Shown piece by piece: positions 24,309-37,126 of a stretch of 64,000 bases of DNA (positions are counted from its first letter, which is position 1; each line of letters opens with the position of its first letter). The notes under the pieces were generated by a model. The model searched no databases. It saw only the letters and a program-made list of their open reading frames with translations, and had not been told where the DNA came from. The position numbers were made by a program, and so were the translations under genes. The DNA comes from Silene latifolia (lineage: Eukaryota; Streptophyta; Magnoliopsida; Caryophyllales; Caryophyllaceae), in NCBI RefSeq assembly GCF_048544455.1, contig NC_133536.1, positions 38,334,652-38,398,651 on the forward strand. Direction: 5' to 3'.

Positions 24309-25796
24309 TGATACGTCTGTCGTGTACCTATCAAAAATAAACTAACTAAACTAACTATATAGCTAGGGAAGTCAGGTTGATTCCTCAGGGAGGCAAGATA
24401 TCTGTAGAAGTCCGTCTATTTGGTCACAAATGGGGGGTGTTTAAATTGGTTTTCTAAACTAAAAGGTTAAAAGGAAAGAGAAGCAGAGATAAGAGCAATA
24501 AAGGTAAGAAAATAGAATTAAACTATCAGATAGAGAAGGGTCATGTCAGGATTTCGGTTCACTACGGTAGTCCAGTGACTCAACTGTAAACAACTTAGAC
24601 AAATTAATGCGAGACGGATATGGAAAGGTCCTTCCGGTCCACTTTCTATCCTAAACTTCCACTAACTTAACTTCCGTCCTCGTCAGGGTAGTCTACTGTT
24701 TATAGCAGGCCTATTTAGTCCAATCTTCCGATCCAGGATTAAATTTAGCCAAATTAAAGGGTGACTCAGAAGCGTGCACTCAACTAAGTCGGTAAAATAT
24801 AGTTAAATTGTTATGGTGACAGAATCTCACAATTAGTTCATCTAACCTATTTACTACATCATCACATTTCTACCGTAGATCCCCTAATCCCAACATGAAT
24901 TAGATTTAGCTACTCATATCGCTATTAATATTATCAAAACTAACAACAAACGATGAACTAACAATAAACATAATGAAATAATAAATAAAGTGCATAAAAG
25001 AGAATTTGGGCAGAAAGTAAATGAAGCAAAACAAGTAATTAAAGCAAATGAAATAAAGATTATTATTAAGAAAGGAGAAAGAGATTACAATCGTGCGAAT
25101 CCGGCGTAAAGAACGACAAAATCCAAGCGAAATAACCCCGGAAGCAAAGTTACAGTGAAGAATGAAAATGATAGATGAAAAACTGAAATAAAGTGTCGAT
25201 GATGATAATAGATGATAAATTGATAGCTAATGACCTAGTAACGTAATGCTTAAATAGAAAATAAACTAAGTCCAAAAGCTAAAACAAGCTTACGGGCTAA
25301 TTAAAGTCCACGCCAGCGGAAACCACTCGATCGAGTAGATTAAATCCACTAGATCGAACAAAACACCAGAAAATCTACTCGATCGAGTAGATTAGTTACT
25401 CGATCGAGTAACCTCTCTTTTCAGCGCTTCTGGATCGAGTAAATAACTTCTCGATCGAACAACTAAGGCCATAAAAACCACTCGATCGAGTAATTAAAAT
25501 CACTCGATTGAGTCTTCTTCCTTCAAATCAGCCCAATCTCGTCACCGACTGCCTAGTAAACCGTGCCTTTACGCATTCCAATGCAGTATCTCACTCTGGA
25601 AAATCCCGTCTCCTCTAAATGCATGCAAAAAGGACGAAAAATGGTACGATTCCACTACTTTTGCGTTCATTTCTACAAAACGGACAAAACGAACCAAAGT
25701 AGCCAATTCGGGGCATAATACTATATAAACAGTACAAAAATGCATGCAAATACGTGCTAAAATAGGCTAAAAAGGCTATACAATATGCACGTATCA
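24309..25796 (-). repeat. Athila-1 3' LTR
   Basis: 1488 bp, colinear with 44066-45553. It contains a spaced array of about eight CTCGATCGAG motifs or variants at 25327-25515, which is 280-470 bases from the LTR 5' end (U3). The polypurine tract lies immediately outside at 25797-25812. Confidence 0.95.
25327..25515. repeat. CTCGATCGAG motif array in Athila-1 U3 (3' LTR)
   Basis: About eight copies of a 10- to 14-bp palindrome with core TCGATCGA, spaced roughly 20-30 bases apart. Some carry single changes (ACTAGATCGAAC, ACTCGATTGAGT). The unit is not a simple tandem repeat, because the spacer sequences differ. Confidence 0.9.
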
Positions 25797-25812
25797 AATC
25801 TCCCCAAACCGA
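25797..25812 (-). other. Athila-1 polypurine tract
   Basis: The minus-strand sequence GGTTTGGGGAGATT directly abuts the TGATACG start of the 3' LTR, the position of the plus-strand DNA primer in LTR retrotransposons. Confidence 0.8.
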
Positions 25813-27498
25813 ACCTTTACTCGTCCTCGAGTAAAATAAAATGCAACTAATGGAACGGAAATGATAACTCAGAGCTAGCTTAACTTGTCTACTTGAACCA
25901 ATTTAATGCAACAAAAACTAACAGTTATAGCTAAGCAGTCAATACGCAAACGAGTTATAAGCTGTTCAGAAATATAGCCAACCTATCGACCTTGCAAGAC
26001 CAACTAAATCGGACTCTCTCGTGGTCGCTCTTCTCTCATGAAGCAAAGGGTGAATGTTATATATAAAAGAGAGAAGGAAAGACAGTCACTCACCTAACTG
26101 CGACCTACATAGCATGCATGCAACAAAAATGAAAGACAATTCAACCTATAATGTTCGTCTTAGACGAGGGCTTACAAATAATATGGGAATAGTGAGGTTC
26201 AGGTGAAAAAAGGCAAAACAAGTTATGGTAATGTGGAGGTAAAAGCGTCAAGCTAGTTCCTAACAGGATCATAATAAACCATCCGAATCTCAACTGACTA
26301 AAAAATAGAGTACAAGTGCCCTTCATTTGGCACACAGCTCACTAATCTCATACACAATCTCCTCAAAAATATGGAATAAGAATGGAGGAGTCAGACGGTC
26401 ACAAACTTTCCTTTTTTACACCGTCTAAATGAATCAAAAGAAACAAATCAAACTTTTCAAACTTCTTTTCTTCCTTCTTTTTCATGTGAATCAGCCATTT
26501 TTTTTTTCATTTTTTCATATTTTTTTTCTCTTCTTTTTTCACGTTTTTCCTTTTTTTTCTTTTTCAATTCTTTTTTCTTTCTTTCTTTATTTTTCTCCTT
26601 CCTCTATTTACACCAACTCCATACAAAAAAGATACGGGCCAAACTGCAGACGGAAAATCATACCACAAAAGACATACTAAACTAGCTTGACTGGGCAGGC
26701 TCAGTTTGGGATGTAGCTAATGGTTCAAAAAGGCAAGTTTTGGCTTAAGTGGAGCTAAGTGGGTGAAAAATATAAGGAAAGGGGGAAATTTGCAAGCACC
26801 TCCCTGCATGTGACACCAACCACAAACTTGAATGTGTGCATTTGGCAAGAAATTGAATGTCATAAAAGTGCAAAAATGATAAACATGCTATGCAAGGAGT
26901 ACTACTCTCAATTCCTAATGAACCGGTCATGAATGTCACCAGTTATGGGCTCTAAAACTCAGAATTTATGGAGTAGTTTGCCAATTTATCAGGTCAAGTC
27001 TAAACAGTCAGCTATATTTGAACAGAAACTCGTAGACTATGCGTATGACAAAGCTAAAAACTATCAACAGAAGTGCAAGGCTCAAGTGAAATGACAAGTT
27101 ATAGTGCAGTTTCATCACGGAAATCTACCGTTCCGACTCAACCTATATGCAAAAATAAACGTGAATATTTTTGAATTTTTGATATTTCCTAATTTTTTTT
27201 TGATTTTTTTAATGAAATAAACAAACAATGCAAGCTGAAATAAATAAATGTGAATGCAAAACAAATGCAAATGCAGACTCAAAAGGATGCAATACCCTCC
27301 CCAAACCAAAACAGACAACGCCCTCGTTGTCCTCCAGCATACACCAGCAGATATATATAGGGGAACGGGAATATACAACCAATAAAGAATAAAAGCAAAA
27401 AAATAAAAAGGAGACAAAAATAAAAGAGTAAGATGTACATACAAAACACGAACTTCCCCAAACCAGCCATAAAATTGGGGAAGTGAGTAGACCAGTAG
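25813..27498 (-). other. Athila-1 3' untranslated region
   Basis: 1.7 kb between the ORF-1 stop and the polypurine tract with no credible ORF. 26490-26600 is an almost pure T/C tract (A/G on the element's sense strand) containing TTTTTTCACGTTTTTCC. A very similar tract occurs in the intron of the antisense ORF at 63420-63570. Confidence 0.7.
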
Positions 27499-28617
27499 CT
27501 ACTCATCAGCCTCGTCGTCACGGACATCCTCCACCGTGAACTCCGGATCCTCCTCCTCCTCTCTCCTCCTCCTCTGCTCAGCTCGAGCTCTCTCCGCTGC
27601 CACTTCTGGGTCCTCGTCCTCCTCCTCCTCCTCAACAGACTCCGGGTACCCCTCAACTGGGTACCGGTAAAAGGAAGGGTGTGGCCAACCCTCTGGGATC
27701 GGACGGTGTTGACTCAAGTGGTACTTGTATAGAGGGAACAAGGTCAAAGCTAAGTCCCGCTCCATACGAGCCTGTCTCTCTGAAATCTCAACTAAAAAAC
27801 TGTCACGACGCCCTTGGTCCATGACCGAGGATGCCTCAAAGGGTGATGGAGGTACAAAATTAGCCGGTAGGACCGGCTGTGCCTGTGTCTGGTCGGCGGG
27901 CGCTAAAGTAGGAGTAGGAGTCGGGATGGGAGTAGCCGTGGAAGGCTGGACACTCCCAGAAGGTGTGGACCCCTCTCCAGTCTCAAGTCTACCCTGCTTC
28001 TTAGCGGCGGGTAAAGTGGGAGGTGGTCGGAGTGGAAGGTGGTAGTTAGGCAGTGGTGGAAGTCGAGCACCCCTAGCGACAGTAGACAAAGGGGCTAGAC
28101 GAGGGAGAGTGTCACAAGGTAGGTCCACAGACAAGGAACCGTCTATCTTCCATGTCTGGTAGTCGGTGGTCAGCCAATGTTGACAATGCATGGCATCCAG
28201 GCTCAAGTACCTCTCTCCCCGGAGGTACAATAAGTCACGAGGCCAGGCGGGGAAAAGGGAACGGGCAAGAATGGTGGCCATGCCACCGCAGTCAATAGAT
28301 CCCGTGATCTTCAGCCCCTGGGCCTGGAAGTACTGGGCGGTCAGATACGCGATGTTGAGGGTAAAAGGACCCTCGCAGTCAATGTTCATGTAACAGCCTA
28401 AGATGGAGAGCTCGTTGTTGTTGATGTTGTTTGGCTCCTTTCGGCTAAAAATGGTGCTCCCCATCAGTCTAAGAAAGTAACGGGCAGGGGGAAGGTGGAA
28501 CTGTGCGAGCTTTCGCTCGGGAAAGGTGGTCTGGGCCAAGGTCCGCCAAAGCTGAACAATGACCTTCCTAGGGGCGGTAGCGTCGCCCGTAGAGGAGAGG
28601 CCAAGTCTACTACCAAA

Positions 28618-29597
28618 TGTTGGGGATGGTGTCCTTAACAGTTAGTGCAAGGACTTATAAATCTCTAAAAGGATCAAAGGGCATACTTTTTGGTATTATT
28701 ATCAGTTGATCCACGTTTATCAATAACGGTTGGCTTGCTAGATAAGTTTGACGTTATTGTCATACAGATGGCGGTGATCAACTGGTCCCTAAAAGTCACA
28801 CCTATAGGATACGTTTGAGAGATATGACAGTATGAAAATACAGTCATGTTGTTGCCAATTATGACTAACCAGTTAGTCGGAGTTATTGACTAGTAATTAG
28901 TCAAACGCGATGTTGAGACAATTATTTAATACGGATTAAATAATATGGGCTAAGGCGAATTAAACAGTTAATTCGTAAATTAAATATAAACGATTATATT
29001 TAATTAATGTATATTGAATTAATTATACAATATTGTCTTTGTCGGACTTGTATTAATATTTAGACTAATCCGTGTTACTAGTCGATGTATTAATAACCGA
29101 TAACCGATGACAGTTTATAATAAAACCCGTCATATACATTTTTAGCGGAATTGATCGGACCACGAGTTAATAATGAGGAGAAAGTGGAAAGCCCACTCCC
29201 TCCTCCATGAGACCCGCGGACCGAGGCAACAAAAGGAGAGGCTCCCTCTCCTTTTGACCTATTCATTCATTTTTGACAAAAACATTAGGGTTTCAGGGTG
29301 TTCTTCTCTGAAATTTCTAGATCTCACATCGAATAACCTCACAATAGCTCTCTCAATATTGCAAGTCAATTAGAGAGCATTTCTAGCACAAGGGCATAGT
29401 CTCAGACGGTCTTGGGTGCAACGATTAGGAGGAAATCTCTGTTGATTTCTGTTCTTTACGCCGCGCAACAAAGGACCCGAGGTTGATTCGTAATCTTTAT
29501 CGTTTTCTATTGTATTTCGTTTATGACCATATTTCACATGTTAAATTTACGTTATAATCCTTAAATTTAAAGGGTATTATACGGATATTACCCCACA
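28618..29597 (+). repeat. Copia 5' LTR
   Basis: 980 bp from TGTTGGGGATGG to ACCCCACA, followed two bases later by the primer site. Its 3' four-fifths match 36308-37126. Confidence 0.92.
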
Positions 29598-29599
29598 AG

Positions 29600-29611
29600 T
29601 GGTATCAGAGC
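29600..29611 (+). other. Copia primer binding site
   Basis: TGGTATCAGAGC, complementary to the 3' end of initiator methionine tRNA, two bases after the 5' LTR. Not a tRNA gene. Confidence 0.92.
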
Positions 29612-31502
29612 GAGGCCACGTAAATTTTCATTGTGATTTTTCATAAAAACGATCTTGAAACGATTTTTCTGTCTTGAAAACCGTGCGGCCAAACGTGTCT
29701 TGCGGCTGTTTTTGTTTTCGTTTTCAATTTGTTCTTTTGCATATTGTTATTTTATACGGAGATTATAGCAATATGTCAAGTTTTGTCAATTATAGAATTG
29801 ATTTTATGCGTATTAGATCAATTTGAAATTGGTTTTGTTTCGTCAAATCTGTTTTCACGAGAGTTTTGATTTTTCAGAAATTTTGGTTCTCGATCGAGCT
29901 TGTTTCTACTCGATCGAGAGGTTTTCTGTCTTGTTTTTGCTCGATCGAGTACCTGCTGTACTCGATCGACCATTATTTAAAACCCTCTTTGCTCGATCGA
30001 GAAGTCCTCGTACTCGATCGAGCGGTTTTGCTTGATAAAAGTCCTCGATCGACCTCCGATCTTGTCGATCGAGTACTTTCTCGATTAGCATACCTCTCGA
30101 TCGACTAGCATTTCATCGATCGAGCCCTTTTGTTCCTCGATCGAGCACTTTTGTCCCTGGATCGAGGGATTTTTGTTCTGCGACTTTGAAAATTTATTCT
30201 TTTTGTTTTAAATTTTCTTTTGGCCTTAATATGTACTTTATACGGATATTGTACACTCGCTATGATTGTGAAACGGTTCACACAAGTACCATTGAGTTAT
30301 TTTAAAGCGTATTTAAAGTAACGGATTGTAATAGATTAAAATTAAACTGATAGAAGCAGTTTTATCACATAAATTTTAATCGTTAAAAGGTGGTTTGGAT
30401 AAATTTAACATAATTACAGAATTATGTCACGAATAAATTTGTTTTAGTTGATGCATTTTTTTTATCGTTAATTTTGAATGTTTTTGAATGCTTTTATTAC
30501 GTATTTATTTATTTTACAAACGGTTGTAACTTAGTGTGGCCTTAGTAGAACGTGTTACCGTAATGATGGAACACGGTCTTGGTTGTATTTTGAGATCTCG
30601 TATCTCCGTTTTGGATTTTTCACTTGTAATTACAGTTTTTTATTTAGAATGTAAATAGGTTTATATTTGTAAATTTTAAATTGTAATTTTTGAGAAGACC
30701 AAAGATGGAGAACCGGATGCTCACTCCCGCTGCATGGACAAAGATGGAACATCAAGACAAGCTTTTCGGGTCCAACGACGGATTCCAAAGTTGTATTATG
30801 TTCTTTTTACTAGGATAGGCCACACTAGGAATTTTATTTACGTATTGCATTCTTTTATTTTTTTTGTAACGATAATATGCATCATATTCCGCCTAAAACC
30901 AAACCACCTAATTATTGCATGAAAACTGACACATATAGAGGTCACGAGTTAGTTTTCTTTGACATTCTCATGTCACACGATCTATGCTAAGCCATCACCT
31001 AAATTAATTCATTCACGCAGTTGCTAGTTATTCGTTCACTTAAAATGAATTAAAACTTAGTTGATGGGATCTTCCTCGTATAAACCAAAATTGAGAATGG
31101 TCTTTATAGGTCAAACTCCAATGAGTCCCTTCTTCGTCGGTAGGCATAATATGACCCCTTCTACGTCGGGTAAGTTGGAACCGATTGACCCATTTTATCT
31201 CAACACTATGGTCACTCGTACGATCCTGTGATCATGGTGGACTATAGATAGGATTTACAGAAATCTATCGACCAAGAGTTCTTACGGAAGAATTAGCTAA
31301 ACAGTTGGCTTATCAATTTACGGAAATTGAGTCTTGGGATCACTTGTATCATTCTTGAGGAAGATCAATTATGCAAGTGCTTGAGTCTACACGTTAAAAT
31401 ACATTTTAAATAGACTTAAATCACCTCGATGAGTTGCTTATTTCGTTTTGTTTTTCTTTCTTTTTCAGTGTAGAACACGAATTTTTAAACTGCTATAACG
31501 AA
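29612..31502 (+). other. Unusually long copia leader
   Basis: About 1.9 kb lies between the primer site and the gag ATG with no convincing ORF. It includes the CTCGATCGAG array and a second part (30180-31500) that is AT-rich and unstructured to the eye. Confidence 0.7.
29888..30170. repeat. CTCGATCGAG motif array in the copia leader
   Basis: About twelve copies or near copies (CTCGATCGAG, CTCGATCGACC, CATCGATCGAG, CTGGATCGAG) spaced about 20-30 bases apart. The palindrome is the same as in the unrelated Athila-1 element and the 883-2493 repeat. Short reading frames here translate it as repeated Leu-Asp-Arg and are spurious. Confidence 0.9.
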
Positions 31503-34500
31503 ATGGCTGGTCCAACTAACGACCCAATGCCAAGTGCCACATTGGACCGTGAGTCCCGGCTTCGGATCTTCATGAATCGATGAATCGGTCTACTCGATCA
31601 AGAATGATGGATCAAACTTCGCGGACCGGGAGGCGGCATTACGGAATCTTGCGCCGCCGCGACGGAAGCTCAAATATCTAATTGAGCCCATCCCGCCAAA
31701 CCCAGGTCCCACGGCTAGAGCTAATGAGATCGCCAAGTTTAACGATTTCTGTATGGAAGCGGGTGCGATTAAAAACGTACTCATTTTTGCAATGGAACCC
31801 AATTTGCAGAAACGCTTCATAGCCCATGGTGCAAACAAGATTTTCACCACGCTCACTAAGGAATTCTCGAAAGCACCGAAAATCGTGACCTATGAGCATA
31901 CCACTCGCTTCTTTGATGCGAGACTCCAGAAGGGCCAACCAGTTAGCCCACACATTCTCAGCATGATTGAGAATGTCGAGAAGCTGGAGACGCTTGATTG
32001 TAAGATCAGCGAGAACATTGTTATTGACCGTATGCTTCATTCACTCCACGATAGTTTTGCGCTCTTTAGAGCGAATTACTATATGAATGATTTGTAGAAA
32101 AGTCCCCATGAACTGCACTCTCTCCTCGTACAGACCGAGAAGAACATGAAGTTCAGTGGGAGCATGAAACAGGATGTTCTCGTTGTGTCAAACAAGGGTA
32201 AGGGTAAGGGCAAAGCTAAAGCGGACCTAGCAGTAGGTAAGGCGAAGTTTAAGAAGTCAGGTTCAGGCAAGAGTGGGCCTGGTGAGTCGAGCACCTCATC
32301 AGGCGCGAGAAAGAGCAAGAATGAAAACATGGAATGCCATCATTACCACAAGACTGGCCATTGGAGGCGTACATGTCCTGTCTATCATGAGGACATAAAA
32401 GCAGGTCACGTTAAACATGTTGGTATGTCTTCTTCTACTTTTATTCATATGATTGAGATTAACCACGCAAGTTACGGAACTTGGGTACTAGATACTGGTT
32501 GTGGTTCTCATCTGTGTAATCATGTGCAGGGGCTCCGAAACATCGAACCCCTCGTAAAGGGTGAGCTGGACCTGCGTGTCGGGAATGGAGCACGAGTGGC
32601 TGCCGTCTCGAGGGGAACATATGTGATCCAGCTTCCTAGCGGATTTGAGTTATTTTTATATAACTGCTATTATGTACCCAGTCTTTCTAAAAACATTATT
32701 TCAGTTTCTGCACTTGATAAACTTGGATTTTCATTTGTAATAGAGAATAATACTTGCATTTTCTCATTACACGATATGATTCTACTGCAAAGGCGGTCTC
32801 CATGAATGGAATTTATGTTTTAGATCAGACCACCGAAATATTACACGTAATGAATAAAAAGTTAAAGGTTGGTGACAAAGATCAAACGTATCTATGGCAC
32901 TGCCGTATGGGACACATTAATGTGAAACGCGTAAAACAGCTCATAAAAAATGGAGCTATCTCGGCTTTTGATTTTCAATCATTTGGCACGTGTGAATCAT
33001 GTCTCATCGGTAAGATGACTCGTATTTCCTTCAAAGGTGTTGGAATGCGCGCTGCTGACCTATTAGGACTCATACATACGGATGTGTGTGGACCTATGTC
33101 AATCACCGCACGAGAAGGCTATAGGTATTTCATCACTTTCACGGACGATTTAAGTAGATATGGCTATGTCTACTTAATGAAGCACAAAAGTGAATCCTTT
33201 GAGAAATTCAAAGAATACCGAACAGGTACGTAACCTCTTGGGTAGAAAGATTAAAACACTGCGTTCAGATCGTGGTGGCGAGTATCTTTCTCACGAGTTT
33301 GATCAACACCTTAAGGACTGTGGGATTGCCTTACAGTTAACTCCACCTGGAACACCTCAGTTGAATGGTGTGTCCGAACGGAGAAATCGAACTCTACTTG
33401 ATATGGTTCGATCCATGATGAGTCACACGGTATTACCTGATTCATTATGGGGTTATGCTCTTCTGTCAGCTGCTCTAATACTTAACCGAAGTCCGTCTAA
33501 AGCTGTTGACAAGACTCCATATGAACTATGGAAGGGAACGATCCCTAACTTGTCCTTTATACGGGTTTGGGGCTGCGAGGCTTATGTCAAGTGGAGACAC
33601 GAGGATAAGCTCAGCCCGCGATCGGTCAAGACATACTTTATAGGTTATCCTAAAGGAACACTAGGTCATTACTTCTATTCGCCAACCGAACAACGCGTTT
33701 TTGTTGCGGCTAGTGCGACATTCTTAGAGAAGGAATTTCTCGAGAATGCAAAGAGTGATAGAACCTTCGACCTGTCGGAGATTCCAGAACCAAATACCGA
33801 GCAACCATTGGAGGAACCAATTCCTTCAATCCCGGCTGCGGTTAATATTCCTGAGGAACCTAGGAGGTTGGGAAGAGTCTCTATTCCTCCGGACAGATAC
33901 ATTGGTATGGTCGAGGAACATGACATAGATGACATTCTACTCTTAACGAGTAGTGAACCCGCAACCTATAAAGGTGCCATGACCAGTTCTGACTCAAAGC
34001 TATGGCTTGAGGCCATGCAATCCGAGATGGACTCCATGTATGAGAACAACGTGTGGGATCTTGTTGACTTACCTGCTAAGGTTCGTCCCCTTCAATGCAA
34101 ATGGCTTTACTAGATAAAGCATTCTGTGGAAGGTCAACAAGATATCTACAAAGCACGACTAGTTGCTAAAGGTTTCACCCAAGTGCCAGGTTTGCACTAC
34201 GATGAAATTTTTGCACCCGTAGTCATGCTGCGTTCCATTCGGATTATCTTAGCGATTGCCGCTTTTCATGACTATGAAATTTGGCAAATGGACGTGAAAA
34301 CCGCCTTCTTAAACGGCTTTTTGGAGGAAGAGTTGTACATGGTACAACCCGAAGGTTTCATCGATCCAGAACATCCTAAGAAAGTATGCAAACTTAAGCG
34401 TTCCATTTATGGACTTAAGCAAGCATCTCGGAGTTGGAATCATCGCTTCGACCAAGTGATTAAAGAAAATGGATTTACTCGATCGGTCGAGGAACCATGT

Positions 34501-35527
34501 CTTTATATCAAGTCGAGTGGGAGCAAGATTGTCTTCCTAATATTATATGTCGATGACATACTCCTGATTGGGAATGACATACCTCTCTTAACTTCGGTGA
34601 AAGTATGGTTGAAAAACCATTTCCAGATGAAAGATCTGGGTGAGGCACAAAGAATTCTGGGCATCCGTATCTATCGAGATAGATCACGTCGGATGTTATC
34701 TCTCAGTCAGGAGTCTTACATAGACAAGATCCTAGAGAGATTCAGCATGACTAACTCCAAAAGGGTTTCTTCCTATGGCTCCAGGTGCATTTGAGCGGTC
34801 TCGGGCACCAGAGACACCGGAAGAAAAAGAGCGCATGACACGGATTCCTTATGCTTCGGCTATAGGATCAATCATGTATGCCATGATATGCACACGTCCG
34901 GACGTGGCATATGCATTGAGTATGACAAGTCGATTCCAACAACATCCAGGTGAATCACATTGGATGGTTGTCAAGGACATTTCTAAGTACCTACGGAGGA
35001 CTAAAGATTGGGCATTGACTTATGGAGGCGATCAAAAGCTATGCGCAACCGGTTACGCAGACGCTAGCTTTCAAACGGATCGAGATGACTCGAAATCTCA
35101 GTCTGGATTCGTTTTTACTCTTAATGGCGCTGATCACCGGAAGAGTTCCAAACAAACTGTTATTAAAGCAGATTCTACGACTGAGTCCGAGTACTATGCC
35201 GCGTCTGAAGCTACAAAGGAAGCGATATGGATGCGTCAATTCTTACATGGACTATCTGTAGTGCCTAGTTCGAATGACCCGATCACCATCTATTGCGACA
35301 ATAGTGGTGCCATCTTCCAAGCTAAGGAGCCAAAGTCTAGCAATAAGTCTAGACATGTACAACGGAAAGCTCATCTAATCCGGGATTATGTGGAGCAAAA
35401 GGAAGTAGTGATAGAAAAGATTGCTACAGATGATAACATAGCAGATCCTCTCACTAAACCATTACGACAAGATAAGCATGAAGGGCATGTTAATTCCATG
35501 GGAATTAAACGTGTTCCTGAGTTGTAG
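31503..35527 (+). pseudogene. Copia gag-pol polyprotein, several disabling changes
   Basis: The gag ATG at 31503 reads about 26 codons before a frame change near 31580. gag then continues to a zinc knuckle, CHHYHKTGHWRRTC, near 32335. The protease motif DTGCGSH lies near 32495 and integrase His/Cys residues (HCRMGH, CESC) at 32895-33000. The integrase core runs to about 33700 and is followed by RT. RT has QMDVKTAFLNGFLEEELY near 34285 and the catalytic YVDDILL near 34545. RNase H has DSTTESEYYAASEA near 35170 and a terminal ADPLTKPL near 35445. Breaks: frame changes near 31580, 32770, 33215 and 34780, and TAG stops at 32096 and 34111. The domain order is complete but the copy cannot make a full polyprotein. 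Confidence 0.9.
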
Positions 35528-36240
35528 TACTCTTTCATGGATTAGATTCATTCTCTTTTGTACTCTATACGACATCATCGTTTTGATATTTATATATTTT
35601 GTTTTTCATGTGGAATTGTGCGACTTTTTTGAACACCACAAAGTGAACTGAACAAACATTATATTTTTAGTCCTTAATTGCCCACATGAGCTGATAACTC
35701 TGGCAATTATTTTGTGACGTTGGTTGATGGTGGGTTCAACGAGCCATAAGTCAACCGGTTGACTGACCAATCACAGAGGCGATTTATACGGATATTTCGT
35801 AGGACACAATTGTGACATCGACGTGGAGTCCTAAATGTTTTATAACATTCGGTGCCCGGTCGTGGATAGGACCTCCATGGTGATCCTAAGAGTCGATTCT
35901 TTTGACTATCGACTGTCTCTTGAGACTAAGGCAGATTTTGGGTGACTTTGATTTCTTTCTCACGGTCATCCGTAACAGGGGGCCAAGTAGATTTTTTTCT
36001 GGGTCATTTCATGCTGTGCTTAGATCGGAAGGAGTCGAGTTGAAGGAAATATTCACCTTTATCAGTGTACTCGATATTTCTCGGGGCCACTCGAGGAGTC
36101 AGAATCGAAATGCATGGCCATGCTCGGATACGGATTCGCTTTATCAGTTAAGTTACTCTCTAGTCGGGGAAACCACTCAAGATACAGATCGATTGTAAAA
36201 TACAACCTTTGCGGATCCGGATCTGCAAATTGTTTTACAT
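35528..36240 (+). other. Copia 3' untranslated region
   Basis: About 700 bases between the RNase H stop and the polypurine tract, without a recognisable gene. A 98-codon ORF at 35902-36198 shows no family features. Confidence 0.6.
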
Positions 36241-37126
36241 TGAGTGGGAGAAATTTTTAAATGAATATGAGAATCGGTTATCGGTTATTAATACATCGAC
36301 TAGTAACACCTATAGGATACGTTTGAGAGATATAGGATACGTTTGAGAGATATGACAGTATGAAAATACAGTCATGTTGATGCCAATTATGACTAACCAG
36401 TTAGTCGGAGTTATTGACTAGTAATTAGTCAAACGCGATGTTGAGACAATTATTTAATACGGATTAAATAATATGGGCTAAGGAAATAATTAAACATTAA
36501 TTAGTAAATTAAATATAAACGATTATATTTAATTAATGTATATTGAATTAATTATACAATATTGTCTTTGTCGGACATGTATTAATATTTAGACTAATCC
36601 GTGTTACTAGTCGATGTATTAATAACCGATAACCGATGACAGTTTATAATAAAACCCGTCATATACATTTTTAGCGGAATTGATCGGACCACGAGTTAAT
36701 AATGAGGAGAAAGTGGAAAGCCCACTCCCTCCTCCATGAGACCCGCGGACCGAGGCAACAAAAGGAGAGGCTCCCACTCCTTTTGACCTATTCATTCATT
36801 TTTGACAAAAACATTAGGGTTTCAGGGTGTTCTTCTCTAAAATTTCTAGATCTCACATCGAATAACCTCACAATAGCTTTCTCAATATTGCAAGTCAATT
36901 AGAGAGCATTTCTAGCACAAGGGCATAGTCTCAGACGGTCTTGGGTGCAACGATTAGGAGGAAATCTCTGTTGATTTATGTTCTTTACGCCGCGCAACAA
37001 AGGACCCGAGGTTGATTCGTAATCTTTATCGTTTTCTATTGTATTTCGTTTATGACCATATTTCACATGTTAAATTTACGTTATAATCCTTAAATTTAAA
37101 GGGTCTTATACGGATATTACCCCACA
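36241..37126 (+). repeat. Copia 3' LTR with rearranged 5' end
   Basis: A polypurine tract (GAGTGGGAGAAA, from 36242) is followed not by the expected TGTTGGGG start but by about 55 bases. These include a 35-bp inverted copy (36273-36307) of LTR sequence found in normal orientation at 36603-36637. Normal LTR sequence begins at about 36308 and runs to ACCCCACA at 37126. About 180-190 bases of the 5' LTR start have no counterpart. A 20-bp tandem duplication (ATAGGATACGTTTGAGAGAT) occurs at about 36314-36353. Confidence 0.85.

Larger units (their letters stand above)
28618..37126 (+). mobile_element. Ty1/copia element nested in Athila-1 ORF-1
   Basis: The LTRs begin TGTTGGGG and end CCCCACA, and the duplication CCAAA is present at 28613-28617 and 37127-37131. 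An initiator-Met-tRNA primer site follows the 5' LTR. gag-pol runs from 31503 to 35527 on the plus strand. The 5' LTR and the alignable part of the 3' LTR differ by roughly a dozen changes, fewer per base than the host LTR pair, consistent with later insertion. RT motifs (YVDDILLIGND, KDLGEAQRILGIRIYRDRSRR) look like the Angela/Tork group, from memory. Confidence 0.93.

Noticed and set aside
26429-26680. 83-codon Phe-rich ORF resembling a membrane peptide
   Set aside because: Translation of the T/C tract in the Athila-1 3' UTR, on the antisense strand.
29173-29373. 66-codon ORF repeated at 36702-36902
   Set aside because: It lies in the two copia LTRs; the repetition comes from the LTR pair, not from coding constraint.
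34480-34505. TACTCGATCGG in the copia RT region, and a CTCGATCAAG near 31596
   Set aside because: Single isolated matches in coding sequence, not arrays; left out of the motif finding.
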